Assembly (NCBI RefSeq): GCF_021130785.1
Contig: NC_060208.1
Span: 54,230,501-54,294,500, forward strand
From: Homalodisca vitripennis
Lineage: Eukaryota > Arthropoda > Insecta > Hemiptera > Cicadellidae
DNA: 64,000 nt
Direction of reading: 5' to 3'
Both the position numbers and the translations under genes were made by a program. Below, piece after piece: positions 1-13,261 of the stretch. The first letter of the stretch is position 1, and each line of letters begins with the position of its first letter. Under the pieces are notes generated by a model, which was not told the DNA's origin, made no database searches, and saw nothing but the letters and a program-made list of their open reading frames with translations.

Positions 1-987
1 TGGACGGAAGGAAGAAAGCTATATGGGATGAATATTTTCACCTGTTATCCACAAATGAAACCCCCCAGCACGGACTTTGTGAAAAAGGTGAAGACAGTTG
101 TGCAAATACCAGCGAGCCAAAGCCAAAAAAGAAAAATATGACCCACCGTCAGCACATGCACATACCTGAAGCTATTATGACTGCCATAAAACCTATTTTC
201 CAGGATCTGTCAGACCCTAATCTACTAAAGAAATGCCTTCACGCGAATACCTAAAACAGTATTTGTTAGCCTGAAAACCCTAAAATTTTGGAGTCTATGA
301 TGCCATTTTAAATTTTAATAAGGGCAATGAAACTAGATGTCTAGTGCTAAAAGAACTTGGAAATGACTGTTACTGATAATAACAGCCTCAGTGATGTGTG
401 AACTGGGCAAATTACGTGTACTACGAGCCGAGCGAATGCTTTCTAGTTTATTGAAAAAAGCCAGACAACAAAGAGAAAGTGCAAAAAGAAAGCTGGAAGA
501 AGCATTTTTAGATGAGGAGGACCCATACCAGCCATTCTATGGTGCAGGAATGCACTAAACCCCTATTTTATACAGGTAATAAAAGTTTATTTATACTTTA
601 TTTGCGATTTGCCGAAAACTTTAAATTTTTATGCAAATGACCCGTTTTTCCTCAGAAACTATAAATGATATGGACTTGATATTTTTAGCACATGCTAATT
701 GAGAAATAATTTAAACTTTAACACAGGCGTTTTTAAAATAATTGGTTTAGTTTTTATTTTACATGCCAAAACGTATTAAAAAATTAGAAATTTGTATAAA
801 TAAATTTTAAAACATTGTAATTAAAAATCAGGGATGGATAAAAGAAATTTCCCGTGTTAAAGTGTTAAACATAACTCATATATAATGTGTACAAAATTTC
901 AGTCAGATATCTCCAGTAGTTTTCTAAGAAAACGGGTCATCAATATAGTAAATTTAACATTGGCAAGATAGGGCCTACCGAACCCCC
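1..987 (+). mobile_element. Right part of a TTAA-type DNA transposon
   Basis: This block carries the C-terminal relic of a Mutator-like transposase (3-558) followed by about 430 bp of AT-rich non-coding DNA. It ends in CCGAACCCCC immediately before TTAA at 988-991. Reading inward from the right end, the terminus is GGGGGTTCGG after TTAA. At this TTAA the sequence switches to Helitron-like DNA whose second copy (1914-1917) has an uninterrupted TTAA at the homologous place, so 987/988 is very probably the true element border. TTAA target duplications are typical of piggyBac and Kolobok elements; assignment to Kolobok is inference. The left end lies outside the window. Confidence 0.55.
3..558 (+). 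pseudogene. Mutator-like transposase, C-terminal relic
   Basis: Three conserved blocks can be read in different frames. Block 1 (3-254) contains KAIWDEYFHLLST, TPQHGLCEKG and IKPIFQDLSDPNLLKKCLH. Block 2 (about 250-300) contains PKTVFVSLKTLKF. Block 3 (about 388-558) contains KKARQQRESAKRKLEEAF and ends PFYGAGMH before a stop. I recognise these as the C-terminal third of the large Mutator-like transposase-domain family seen in arthropod and cnidarian genomes. Between blocks 1 and 2 the usual conserved stretch is missing, which shows a deletion near 250. Block 2 runs out of frame near 290, and further stops fall in 340-390. It is therefore a dead copy. The catalytic core would lie upstream, outside the window. 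Confidence 0.7.
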
Positions 988-1648
988 TTAAAGCATAGAG
1001 TAAGCTTAAGAGAAACGACAAATTTTGTTTAAACTGTTTTTGCAATCACTGTTAAACATAGACTTTACTATCCAGATAATACAATTCAAATTTGACGTAA
1101 AAATTCACCTTTAACTGCAATATTTATTTAATATAAACCATGCTCATGCTTGATCAGAAGAGTAATGCAGATATCATAATTACTATCTTAAGTTGGCTAC
1201 AAATATAAAGAATGTTATAAAATCAACCTTAGTTGTTTTTTCTGACAGAAGTATGGTTCTCAAAACTCCGTGTGTACATATTCTCTCGATCGAGACAACA
1301 AAGCAAGCTCAATCGTGGCATCGGAGATATAAACTAATTTAATCTAAAATTTATTATAGTAAAAAAAAAAAATTTACTAAGTAATATAAGACTTCGGTTC
1401 TTAAGATTTGCGTGCGAAGCCGTGGGTAACAGCTAGATAGAGGCAGGAATATGGTACATACCTTCATAATACGCCCAAGAGGCTCACGATGGAACGACTA
1501 TCAATTATCTCAGCAATGTTTAGAATGTGATAGAAAAAGAATAAGTGAATATAGTGTACTGTTTTCAACGGGAAATTGCGTGCGAGGCCGCGGGCAACTT
1601 TTGCAAAAAATTATTGAAATGCGCAGCAAAGCGCGCCGGGCCCGCTAG
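988..1648 (+). mobile_element. Helitron-like element, copy 1 (5' part displaced)
   Basis: This stretch is a near-identical direct repeat of 1914-2583, with only small indels and substitutions. It ends in GCGCGCCGGGCCCGCTAG, giving CTAG at 1645-1648, and a short GCGC stem with an AGCAAA loop lies just upstream; both fit a Helitron 3' end (CTRR). The first roughly 265 bp present in copy 2 are missing here because the TTAA-type transposon sits at 988. A 65-codon open frame at 1451-1648 ends at the element terminus and is shared by copy 2; nothing marks it as a gene. An internal GTGCGAAGCCGTGGGTAACAGCTAG near 1410-1436 looks like an older nested terminus. Confidence 0.7.
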
Positions 1649-2583
1649 TCTATATATATATAAAAATGAATGTTTGTATGTTTGTCCTTTTATGGAATCG
1701 TGAACTATTGACCGATCATGATGAAAATTTGTACGTATATGTATTTTTCCACGGAGAAGGTTTATAAGCTATGCCCATCCCTTTCCCGATTCAGGATTCC
1801 GCCCCAATGGTTACAGAAATACCCATAAGAAATGCATTGCAGCAAACATATGTTAACGTCTTTTCAAATTTTTAATCAGCTGTTCTTTGTAAACATATAT
1901 TACACTTATAGTTTTAAAGCATAGAGTAAGCTTAAGAGAAACGACAAATTTTGTTTTAAACTGTTTTTTTTGCAATCACTGTTAAACATAGACTTTACTA
2001 TCCAGATAATACAATTCAAATTTGACGTAAAAAATTCACCTTTAACTGCAATATTTATTTAATATAAACCATGCTCATGCTTGATCAGAAGAGTAATGCA
2101 GATAATCATAATTACTATCTTACGTTGGCTACAAATATAAAGAATGTTATAAAATCAACCTTAGTTGTTTTTTTTGACAGAAGTATGGTTCTCAAAAACT
2201 CCGTGTGTGTACATATTCTCTCGATCGAGACAACAAAGGAAGCTCAATCGTGGCATCGGAGATATAACTAATTTAATCTAAAATTTATTATAGTAAAAAA
2301 AAAAATTTTACTAAGTAATATAAGGACTTCGGTTCTTAAGATTTGCGTGCGAAGCCGTGGGTAACAGCTAGATAGAGGCAGGAATATGGTACATACCTTC
2401 ATAATACGCCCAAGAGGCTCACGATGGAACGACTATCAATTATCTCAGCAATGTTTAGAATGTGATAGAAAAAGAATAAGTGAATATAGTGTACTGTTTT
2501 CAACGGGAAATTGCGTGCGAAGCCGCGGGCAACTTTTGCAAAAAATTATTGAAATGCGCAGCAAAGCGCGCCGGGCCCGCTAG
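1649..2583 (+). mobile_element. Helitron-like element, copy 2 (complete, 935 bp)
   Basis: The copy starts with TC at 1649-1650, followed by TATATATATATAAAAATGAA, and ends with CTAG at 2580-2583, followed by T. TC at the 5' end, CTRR at the 3' end, a small GC-rich hairpin before the end and no target duplication are the hallmarks of Helitrons. No Rep/helicase coding sequence is present, so it is non-autonomous. It contains a block with CTCGATCGAGACAACAAAG near 2220 that resembles a sub-repeat in the elements at 8.6 and 41.5 kb. Its first base follows the last base of copy 1 with no nucleotide between. Confidence 0.75.
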
Positions 2584-4259
2584 TATTGGTATATAAATAA
2601 TCCTAGCTCAGGTGAACCAGAGACTAAGGAATACCAGACCCAAAATGTTATCAAATTAAACTCATTTTATATGAATATATTTGAAAGAGATCGTCTGTTT
2701 GTATCGTATAAAGTGACATAGTATCCACAAAAAAGTTCATATAACCAGCAACACACACGGAAACGGATATGACAAAAGATGGAAACATGAGAGCAAAGGA
2801 ATTTCGGATAGTGGGCTGACCCATTTCTAATTTACCCACTCCCATGTAGAAGTAAGGATTTATCGCCTGACTGTTGTACGTTTTTTAGTTCAGCATCATG
2901 TGGTTCACAAGCATTGCTGTTACTTAAATTTGTTGAAACGTGTTAACACTTTGGAGGAATAACTGTGGCTCAAAAGTGATCCACTTCACACCATTTATTA
3001 TGTTTGGTAGAAGAAATGTTTTATTTTCAACTAATACGCATCTCTGCCTACATGACAAAATGTTTTGCCGCTCGCGAAGAATGTACTTTTGATAATTTTT
3101 GCAGATAATGTTTTAATATGACACACTTATGTACGTGGCTAGGAGTGCCTGAGAAGATATTGACTTCCCATACACAGAAGTACTTCCCTATAAAATTATA
3201 GTGTTGAATGTACTGATATAATTGACTAGCCGAGATCGTTCTTGTGTCGGCTAATCTGCTGCGCAATGAACAAGTAACGGTTTGCTAATAACTCTGCCGT
3301 TAGAGTTCTCTAATCAAGTTTGTCACGCTAAATTACATTTAATATCTGTTCCATGGGTAAAGAAAGTACACTCAGGGATCCTGCCTGGTGTAGAACTTGA
3401 GGAGCGTGGTGTATCTCAATCTCAGCGACCGTCTGTTTGCTTGTACAGACTGTACCCACCGTCTTCAGTCAGTGTGCTCGCAGTAAATTTAAATAAAAAT
3501 AGATAATTTACTTTCAACCACTTCTTTATGGTGCAAAAGACAGTTTTTAAATATTGATGAATATGTGTAAGCGATTCGTCTGCTTTTTATCTAAAAATCA
3601 ACAAAGAATATTTGGACAAATTACATATATCGACTCTTCTATATGTGTAGTACTACGTTCACACTTGACTACCGAGCGACGCAGGTTCTCTCCAATGTCC
3701 AAGGTTTAGTTGGCAGTTGACAGCTTACCTCTGCTTCCAAGTATTGTCTTTTCTAAAATATGGTGGTATCTCTAAAACTAACGAGTACCTATTAAATATT
3801 ATTCAATTATGAAATTTGCTGTGTTTACACAATAAGCACATTATGTTGTAAATTATAGAGAGATAAAACGTATAAAGCGTGTATGCATAGACTTTGTTAA
3901 TGTCATTGAGTGAACCTACTCAAGATCATTACGAGACTCATTATCATCATTATATAACTTTTACATCCTTGGCACTGCGCGCACATCCTGATTCTGAAGC
4001 GCGCAAGTGATATGGTTACCACCTATTTATATTATAAGGTAGAAGTGCGCCTCTCTACATGCGCGTAATTGGCTTCGTTGGGTTTCTACGCAAAATTTCA
4101 AAGCTACATGAGTTGCTATGTCACATGTTTAAATGTCATATTATTGTTCTCTGTTTGTTTACAAATTGTGTATTTCATTATCATCGTGGTTATCCATAGG
4201 TTACATGTACAAATCATCACTAAAACCAAATTCCATGGAAGGACATGTACCACTAAATA
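2584..4259. other. Non-coding gap, nothing recognised
   Basis: AT-rich sequence with only short random open frames (under 75 codons) on both strands. No RNA gene, terminal repeat or coding homology was seen. Confidence 0.5.
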
Positions 4260-4385
4260 AACATAATTTCAATTTTTTAATTCGGTTTGTCTCCAGATAT
4301 CGTGTGGACAGGCAGACAAACAAAAATTGTAATCTTCCAGCCCCTCGCCTGATAGGCTTTGCTGACGCTCAGTCAATAAATACGT
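4260..4385 (-). repeat. DR-A dispersed repeat, one unit
   Basis: Contains GATAGGCTTTGCTGACGCTC next to a CCAGATATCGTGTGGACAGGCAGAC segment. This is the complement-orientation form of the DR-A family, whose forward form reads GGCTGAGCGTTAGCAAAGCC. The copy is degenerate and has no coding capacity. Confidence 0.5.
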
Positions 4386-4949
4386 AATATATCACAAAGA
4401 CTGAGCAGATCATGTGACGCTACCGATTCAGCAACGTTGAATGTACGCCACCCGCGCTGCCGTTGCAAACTGATAAGTTGCATATCCGTCAGCGATAAGT
4501 TGTCTGACTTGGACAGTTTCACTGATAAAACATTGTTAGGAATTTTTAACAATCTAAAATAATGTATAAGGTTAAATAGCTTTATAGAAAAAGGTCCAAA
4601 CTTTGTGGGCATACAACCATCACATGTAATTATAATAGCTTGTATACATCTATACTGCGTCCCTGTTTACACTAGCTAGTATATCAGTTATAGCCACATG
4701 GACATAGTAATATGCACTATGTTTACACCGTAATGTCGAACTCTCACTTTAAATATTGGCTATTAAGGGTTAAAATAAATATTATTTCTACAAAGAAAAA
4801 TATCATTTGAGGTTTTAATATCTACTTTGGTAAAAACTAAATTACTTTGTTTGCAGGAACGTAATGTTCTCTTTGTAAATGTGATATTCGCAAAGCTAAT
4901 TACTTTGTCCATTTACGTCATATATTACAATACTCACAAATTAGGTGCA

Positions 4950-5180
4950 AAATAATTGGCTGAGCTGTAGCGAGGCCTGTCACTCGGGGGGTTGGAAAAT
5001 TACATTTCTGTCTGTCCACAGAGTATCTCGAAATGAACTGAAATTGTCCATTAAGCTTCATTTCTATAGGAGGAACACTGAGTTCAATGATGGCGCATGT
5101 CTCTCCATGGAATGTGGCTGGACGTTAGCGAATATTTTTACATTCTTCTTATGGATAACCAAGATGGTACCGATAAAGAA
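4950..5180 (+). repeat. DR-A dispersed repeat, forward copy
   Basis: Shows the family order: a CTGTCTGTCC block, a sentence like AGTATCTCGAAATGAACTGA, then GAGTTCAATGATGGCGCATG, TCTCCATGGAATGTGGCTGG and ACGTTAGCGAA. The same order recurs at 39.6 and 58.9 kb. Confidence 0.55.
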
Positions 5181-7036
5181 CGGGAATAAATGAATCTGTA
5201 AACAATATTCAAACATGTGATATATTAACATATATAGCATAACTATCACAATACGGCCAAGTGCATGATTTTATATAGTGGCTCGGTGTGTAAACGTTTA
5301 TTATTTTGTTTATTTAATAAACACGAATTTGAATGTATCATATAGCCAAGATATGTCAAGAAAAATATCATATGTACGGTAGATTTTACATTTCCCATGA
5401 GACTCAATTTCTACAAGTACGAATTTTGTGATGAGTAATTTTCGTGTCAGCTTATGTTTCGCATGTCTGTTTATATGTCCACAGAACACCTTAAGAATGA
5501 AATTAAATATGGATTTGAAATTGTGCATGCAATCTTAACGTTGCCTGTTACGACTCCTGGTGTGGAGTCCTTCTACCTTCTTATTGGAGTTCGTATAAAT
5601 AATGACACAGCATCGTATGATACGATTTGGTTAAACTAAAAATAGTAGTATGAGGGCGGAGAATGATATTAAATTAAGAAACGTTTCTCTTGCGTAGTTC
5701 GTAATATATACGCTAAGAAAAATATGTTCAGAAGAATTCATTACATTATTATTACAACATTATTATGTGTTCTCTAAACTATTTAATTATTGTAAGGTTT
5801 ATATACAGTGGGACTTTTACAGGTCTGAAAATTATATACCAGCCAATAATGAGTCGTCTTATCTTTAAGTGTGTAGAAATTAACCTAATTTTATATTTTA
5901 TAATGACGTGCACACCTTTAACCTACCTTTCCTCCGACTGTAACGAAACAAAATATTTTAATATAACATTATTGTAACGTTTAAGTTGACGTTGTTTGTT
6001 TTATACTCGTAATTAAGAGCCAGCTGCTGAGTAATCTATAGAATTGCGTTTAGTGTGTACGAACAAGATGTTCCAAATCTATATATTTTGATGAGAAGTT
6101 AAATCTGTTGAGAGAGAGTGCCTCTTTACAAAGTGAACGGAAAAGTATTTCTGGCATTATATGTGTAACCTATTTAGCGACATATTATTGTAATTTTGTA
6201 AATCGCACTTTAACAAGATTATAAAAGCCTCTGATCAGTTTTTTGTACATCTTTCTTTATTTAAATATTCTTGTTAATTAATATTATAAATGGGAAATTT
6301 TGGGTGTGGTTGGAAGTTATAATCCAATCAAAGAACACCTACTCAATTGATAGAGTTGAAATTTTGCATGAACTTAATTTAGAACGGGATAACATATGAG
6401 TTTAATTACGCTTCAAAGCTACATAATGGTACTGCTCCACTTCAAATGCAGATCATTCAGAGAAAACTACATCTCTGAAGTTTATCAACTCACTAAAAGT
6501 TAATATAAGGAGAAAAGAACGATGTCTATATACCATACCAGAGATATTGATCTTTAATTGGAGAAAATGTTGAACAAATTTGAAAATCAAGTTGCAGAAC
6601 CTTGTAATTTTTCCTGAAAAAAATTTCTGAAACGAAAGTGCCTGATGCAATAAGTACTGCTAGACAAAAACCACCACTTTACATTAGTTAGAGCCGCAGA
6701 AATAAAATACGCAAAACATTCAGGGAATCGTCAGAGTTTAAAGTTCATCAGACCAGTTCATTGATTTCTTTGCACCGAGAGTATAAATGCCAAAAGAAAC
6801 TACTCTAAGTTAAACTCACTCTAACTCAATACAATTGTAAATGTTATATATTCAGAGTAAACGATTCCTACGAGAAAGTACAAGAGAAAATCGCAGTTGC
6901 ATATAACTTGAGTAAGTGGGTGGTTAAGTGAGTTTATATTCTTAATGACATGTGTGCATGAATAACTGACCTGGATAGAGTTCAATGCATTTGTGTTATA
7001 TTAAACTGAATGGCAACAATTCCGATATTTCTCGTA
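5181..7036. other. Non-coding gap, nothing recognised
   Basis: AT-rich sequence without recognisable genes. From 7040 a run of TAATACTAC(AGG/AGA) triplet-like phrases leads into the satellite that follows. Confidence 0.45.
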
Positions 7037-7850
7037 GTAACACTACAACAGGTAATACTACTACAGGTAATACTACAGATAATACTACGAGCTCGTATTG
7101 CCGTTCTCGGTAGCGGCACGCTGTTTTCTCTGAATGATGTGTACTCCGATATCAGACCCACTACAGATAATACTACGAGCTCGTATTGCCGTTCTCGGTA
7201 GCGGCACGCTGTTTTCTCTGAATGATGTGTACTCCGATATCAGACCCACTACAGATAATACTACGAGCTCGTATTGCCGTTCTCGGTAGCGGCACGCTGT
7301 TTTCTCTGAATGATGTGTACTCCGATATCAGACCCACTACAGATAATACTACGAGCTCGTATTGCCGTTCTCGGTAGCGGCACGCTGTTTTCTCTGAATG
7401 ATGTGTACTCCGATATCAGACCCACTACAGATAATACTACGAGCTCGTATTGCCGTTCTCGGTAGCGCCACGCTGTTTTCTCTGAATGATGTGTACTCCG
7501 ATATCAGACCCACTACAGATAATACTACGAGCTCGTATTGCCGTTCTCGGTAGCGCCACGCTGTTTTCTCTGAATGATGTGTACTCCGATATCAGACCCA
7601 CTACAGATTAAACTACGATACTACGAGTACTCCGATATCAGCTACAGATAATACTAACGAGCTCGTATTGCCGTTCTCGGTAGCGGCACGCTGTTTTCTC
7701 TGTCTGATGAGCTGTATTGCCGTTCTCGGTACCGATGTGTACTCCGATATCAGACCCACTACAGATAATACTACGAGCTCGTATTGCCGTTCTCGGTAGC
7801 GGCACGCTGTTTTCTCTGAATGATGTGTACTCCGATATCAGACCCCGCCC
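7037..7850. repeat. 88-bp tandem satellite
   Basis: The unit, about CTACAGATAATACTACGAGC to GTACTCCGATATCAGACCCA, repeats with an exact spacing of 88 bp (GAGCTCG at 7089, 7177, 7265 and onward). About six regular copies run from 7066 to 7608, followed by a scrambled stretch of partial units (7609-7750) and one more full unit to about 7843. Every unit carries the 12-bp palindrome TACGAGCTCGTA and GATATC. Two units have GCGCCACG instead of GCGGCACG, which marks sub-lineages. There is no spacer sequence between units, so it is not a CRISPR. The open frame at 7010-7201 is incidental. Confidence 0.95.
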
Positions 7851-8377
7851 AATCCTTTAAAGTGAGAAATTAATGAATTTAAAGGGGATACTAATATAAA
7901 TGCAATGAAATGTTTCACATATATTAATTATTTTGATCTCATGATACTGGTATTATACGATTATATAACTAATAGCAACGACGAAATTTAGGTTATAACA
8001 TACTAGTTGGTGTCACGCTGGTATTTATCATCTCCGCGCATATGGGACTTTGCTTTTAACGTAGGACAAAGGTTTAAAATTGAGTTATACATAGGAACTC
8101 GTCTCAAATAAAAAAAAACCGTTTAACTTTAGAAACTTAAATTCTAATGTATCAGTGCTAATGAAGTATTAAAAATTACAACCACCTGTCAATACTAATG
8201 GTTTAAAATGTATAATCTGTATTCATTTTTACATGATAAATCTTGATACACGTTGCCATAGCAATAATAGAAGATTCGGAAAGGACCAGAAGGAATTGCA
8301 TATCAAATATTCAGAAAATATAAAAGAGTAACAGGGCTGTTAATGAAGGTTAAAAACCGTATTTAAAATCTGTATAT
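7851..8377. other. Non-coding gap
   Basis: AT-rich DNA with no recognisable feature between the 88-bp satellite and the CA microsatellite. Confidence 0.5.
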
Positions 8378-9607
<1,230 letters not shown>

Positions 9608-12262
9608 TATAAAATAAAAGGAATTTTGATAGGAAAAGGAAGGTGTGGTTAGTGTGACTCAAAGGAGCAGTCACTCAGATATTCTAACAAAAATATAAAC
9701 TGTGAAAACTGTTGCCGAGAAAGGGTTTGAAACAAAATCAACATTGAACCAACTGACACGTCATGTTCACGAGTGACTTGTCACAGCACACTGCCGCCGT
9801 CATCGCTAGTGTCGCGTAGTGACGTAAATACTGGAAATGTATTTTTGAACTAAAGTTTATTTACTGTAAGCCATAACTCTAATAAATTTTCAGAGTGACA
9901 AAAACAAACTAAAAAGACAAAATAAGACAATTTAATAATATTGTTAGGAGATGCATCATCCAAAACTTAGTAACCTTAGACACACTTAGGCTATAATATC
10001 ACAGCTATCTGTCTATTTCAGTGGTCACATTAAAATGTACAGATTCAGTAAATACTCGTACTTGAAACCAATATGTATGATTTTTATAATTAAATTACAA
10101 TCTTACGTCTGCTAGCCGTCACAATAAAGACAACTTATTGTTCAAGTTTCTGAAATTGAATTTGTAAAAGATTAGTCTTTTCGGCCCAATCGGAGATTTA
10201 AGTAAATTTTGTGGCAAAGAAATACGTATATTTTAGAAATATAGCATTCAAACTAAATTTTACACAACACATTTTTTCTACGTCCATAAATAAGGGAGTT
10301 GTGTTCTTTTTTTTGTTTGAACGGCCATCATATTGGAAGGGGGTGGGTAAGCAGGTCAAAGAACTTAACCGAGATATTTATAAGATACATTTTTGTACCT
10401 TGTTTCTTGATGGGGACTTTATTGGAAACGTTATTGTTTAGACAAGCCGCGTTATATGTAGCATATATATGTATGCAGTATATAGATTGTGTTGTATTGT
10501 ACAGCTGGGCAGAATCAGTTGATAGGCTTTGGTGTCTAATGTTGTAACGGAGGGGGTTATAATATTGCAAAACCGTTAAACACCGGACAAAACAGTTGAG
10601 TGGGATAAAACCTAGTGTCCGAAAAGGAAGGTAGATTCCAACTTCAGCTCAGACCCGCGTTAGAGCATGATCAATTATCCGGACCAACATGCGTTCACCA
10701 TTTCCAACTCGGAATCAAAAGGGGAGAGTCAGAAAATGGTTTAGGATGGCTGTCCTTGTACCTAAGCTCTCCCTAAAACAATTGCGGCTTGCTCAATCGA
10801 TACGCGACGTGTACCTAACTTGCAATAAAATGAAATTGTATTCGTCTACTTAATTCTTTCAGATCGAATTATCTTCCGACACAAAATACTCTACCAAATA
10901 GAGTCCTATGTGCTGTATACAATTTATTAATCGTATTGTTGATGGCCCATCAATTTGTAAAATACGTGGCAGAATGTAAGTAAAGGCAAGTAAAATAAAA
11001 TGAAATACGGTAAGGATCTACTCCTACCTGAACGCGCTATACCTAGAGAGTGTGCTAACCGTCTAGAGTAATTATGTGCTTTAGTACCGTATCCGTCCGC
11101 TGCAAGGCGCTTCCCATCGGACTGAAGCCGAAACCCCGCGGTTATAGTTCTGGCAAGAGCCCGATATCTGTGCACACTGACATCTGCTTTAGAGTTGTAC
11201 CACTAAGGGATGGGTTCGTACGTAACGGAAACAAAATCCTTAACACGTTATTTAAACGAAGATACTTCCTTAAAACACGGTTCATTATTTAATCCCTTGT
11301 AAAATTAACACGTTACAAAGTGATGTTCCAAATTGTGTCTACGCTGTCACTATACCTGCTGAAGACGTCTTATGTATCACTATTGTACGTTATGCTTACA
11401 TAAGTATGCATAAACAGTTGTAATGGTATTTTATGTGCAGTAAAAGATTAGCGTTGTACGTCAATTCGATTTACGAAAAATGAATGTTTTCCGTCGTTGC
11501 CAAAAATGAATTTACACCGGCCGTTCAAGGGGGTGTACACTAACAGATAAATCCTAGCCGTCAGAGCTGATAATAATAATTTATTCTGACACTGATGTCA
11601 TGACCTTGGACCAATATCGCTGACTGACCCCTTTTTAACTGACACAGCCTCATTTGATGTACTATCTAGATAGCCCTCCCTATTCCTGAACTCTTTTGGC
11701 TCGGCATCACAAAGTGCCACAAATCATTTTCCATAAAAATACGTCCTTTTAACTGGACTATGAAATTAGGCTCCACAGATGCTGATACCCATGAAAAGAG
11801 ACTGCTATGAACATTTGACCACCACGAACCAGCCCAAAATAACCATAAATATTAGCTTTAAGCCGTGAGAACAACAAAAAGCTGCTTAGCCAGAAGGATA
11901 AAGTACGTTCAACCTCACTATTGGATTAAATAGTAAAAAACAAATAGGTATGAACTTAATTACTTTTACTGTAAAATATATATTAATATTTACAAGAGGC
12001 TCGTGACTTAATAATTATTATATTCAAGATTAGAACTTGCGGACAGAGCTCAAGGCAATGTGTCTCCGTGGCTGAGGCAAGCCAATTTGTCTGACGGGTA
12101 TCTTCACAGTTATACCGGAAGTTGGTGTGTAATTCAGCCAGCCGCGTATAAAATAAATCGGAGGTGTTTCGTTATGATTGATTTATCGTGACAAGCTATT
12201 TTATAATTTATTAAGATCGGTATAAATTATATTATTATTACAAATTTGGCTAGAAAGAATTA
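9608..12262. other. Non-coding gap, nothing recognised
   Basis: AT-rich sequence. Open frames at 10211-10547 and 11074-11292 have no recognisable motif and overlap equally long frames on the other strand. A TATA-like GCGTATAAAATAAATC at about 12145-12160 has no coding sequence nearby. Confidence 0.4.
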
Positions 12263-12264
12263 TA

Positions 12265-13259
12265 CAGGGTGTACCAAAGTCTCGCACCGGCTTGGTAACT
12301 CCTGAACGATTGCAGGTAAAGTAATAAAACTGGGTACATCATTACTGCACCCATAAATCTACTTTTTGAAGTAACTACCATATTTCAGAGGGATGTCCCA
12401 CAAGAAGGAAATCTTAAATGAGAGCATAGGTCGAGTAATACATCAAATTAAAGGCCTTTATTAGTACAATGCCCCAAATCCGATCTCAAAGGGTTCATTA
12501 TTTAAAACATTATGCTGGTTTAAAGTTTGAAACATTTACAATGTAGGTCCTGTTCTAGATGGTTTAGTATGCTTGTCTTGGCTCAAGTTGTGAAATTAAA
12601 ACTTAGTAAATGAATACTGGACTTATACAATAATTTCTAATGTAGTTAGCGACTCTTCACATCCAATGGATGATGGTTTACAAAGAGTTCGGCAAAAAAA
12701 TTTAATGTAAGCATAGTTCAAGATGTACATTATTTTAAAGCATAATGTAAGATGTACTTCAAGTAAAGTCCAAAGCCCACCCTAAAAATAAGAATTTTCT
12801 ATTATAATAATGGGTTTTCCCTTTAGCATTCATCTTTGCTAAATAATCCCTTTATGATGATATACATCTTGAGCTAAGCGTACGGTAAAAACTCTTTGTA
12901 GACCATTCTCCATTGGATGTCTTCTTCCTTAAATTTCTTAAGTTTAGTATTTATTTACTAAGTTTGACTTTCACAACTTAAGCTAAGACAAGAATATTAA
13001 ACCATCTAGAACATGACCTATATTGTAAATGTTTAAAACTTTAAACCAGCGTAATGTTTTAAAGAGTAAACCCTTTGAGGTCGGATTTGCGTTTCAGTAT
13101 TGCATTCTACTAATAAAGACCATCCCCTTGACTTGACAAAAAATGGTAGTTACTTCAAAAAGTAGATTAATAGGTGCAGTAATGATGTACCAAGTTTTAT
13201 TGATTTACCTGTAATCGTTTGGGAGTTACCAAACCGGTGTGGGACTTTTTTACATCCTG
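12265..13259. mobile_element. 995-bp foldback element with TA flanks
   Basis: The two halves are inverted copies of each other over most of their length (about 12265-12790 against 12815-13259). The left end is CAGGGTGTACCAAAGTCTCG after TA (12263-12264). The right end is CCGGTGTGGGACTTTTTTAC then ATCCTG before TA (13260-13261). A TA target duplication and CAGGG ends fit the Tc1/mariner group. The first 14 bases are identical to the ends of the mariner-family element at 31288. It has no coding capacity, so it would depend on a transposase supplied in trans. Arm divergence suggests an old insertion. Confidence 0.85.
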
Positions 13260-13261
13260 TA

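Noticed and set aside
1451..1648. 65-codon frame repeated at 2386-2583
   Set aside because: Conserved only because the two Helitron copies are near-identical; it ends at the element terminus and has no known motif.
7037..7850. Possible CRISPR-like array
   Set aside because: Units abut with no variable spacers, the unit is 88 bp and the context is eukaryotic; it is a plain satellite.
11074..11292. Frame in a GC-richer patch
   Set aside because: A frame of similar length exists on the other strand (10927-11175) and neither shows a family motif.
12145..12160. TATA-like core promoter
   Set aside because: No start site, exon or open frame follows; directly downstream is AT-rich DNA and a foldback element.
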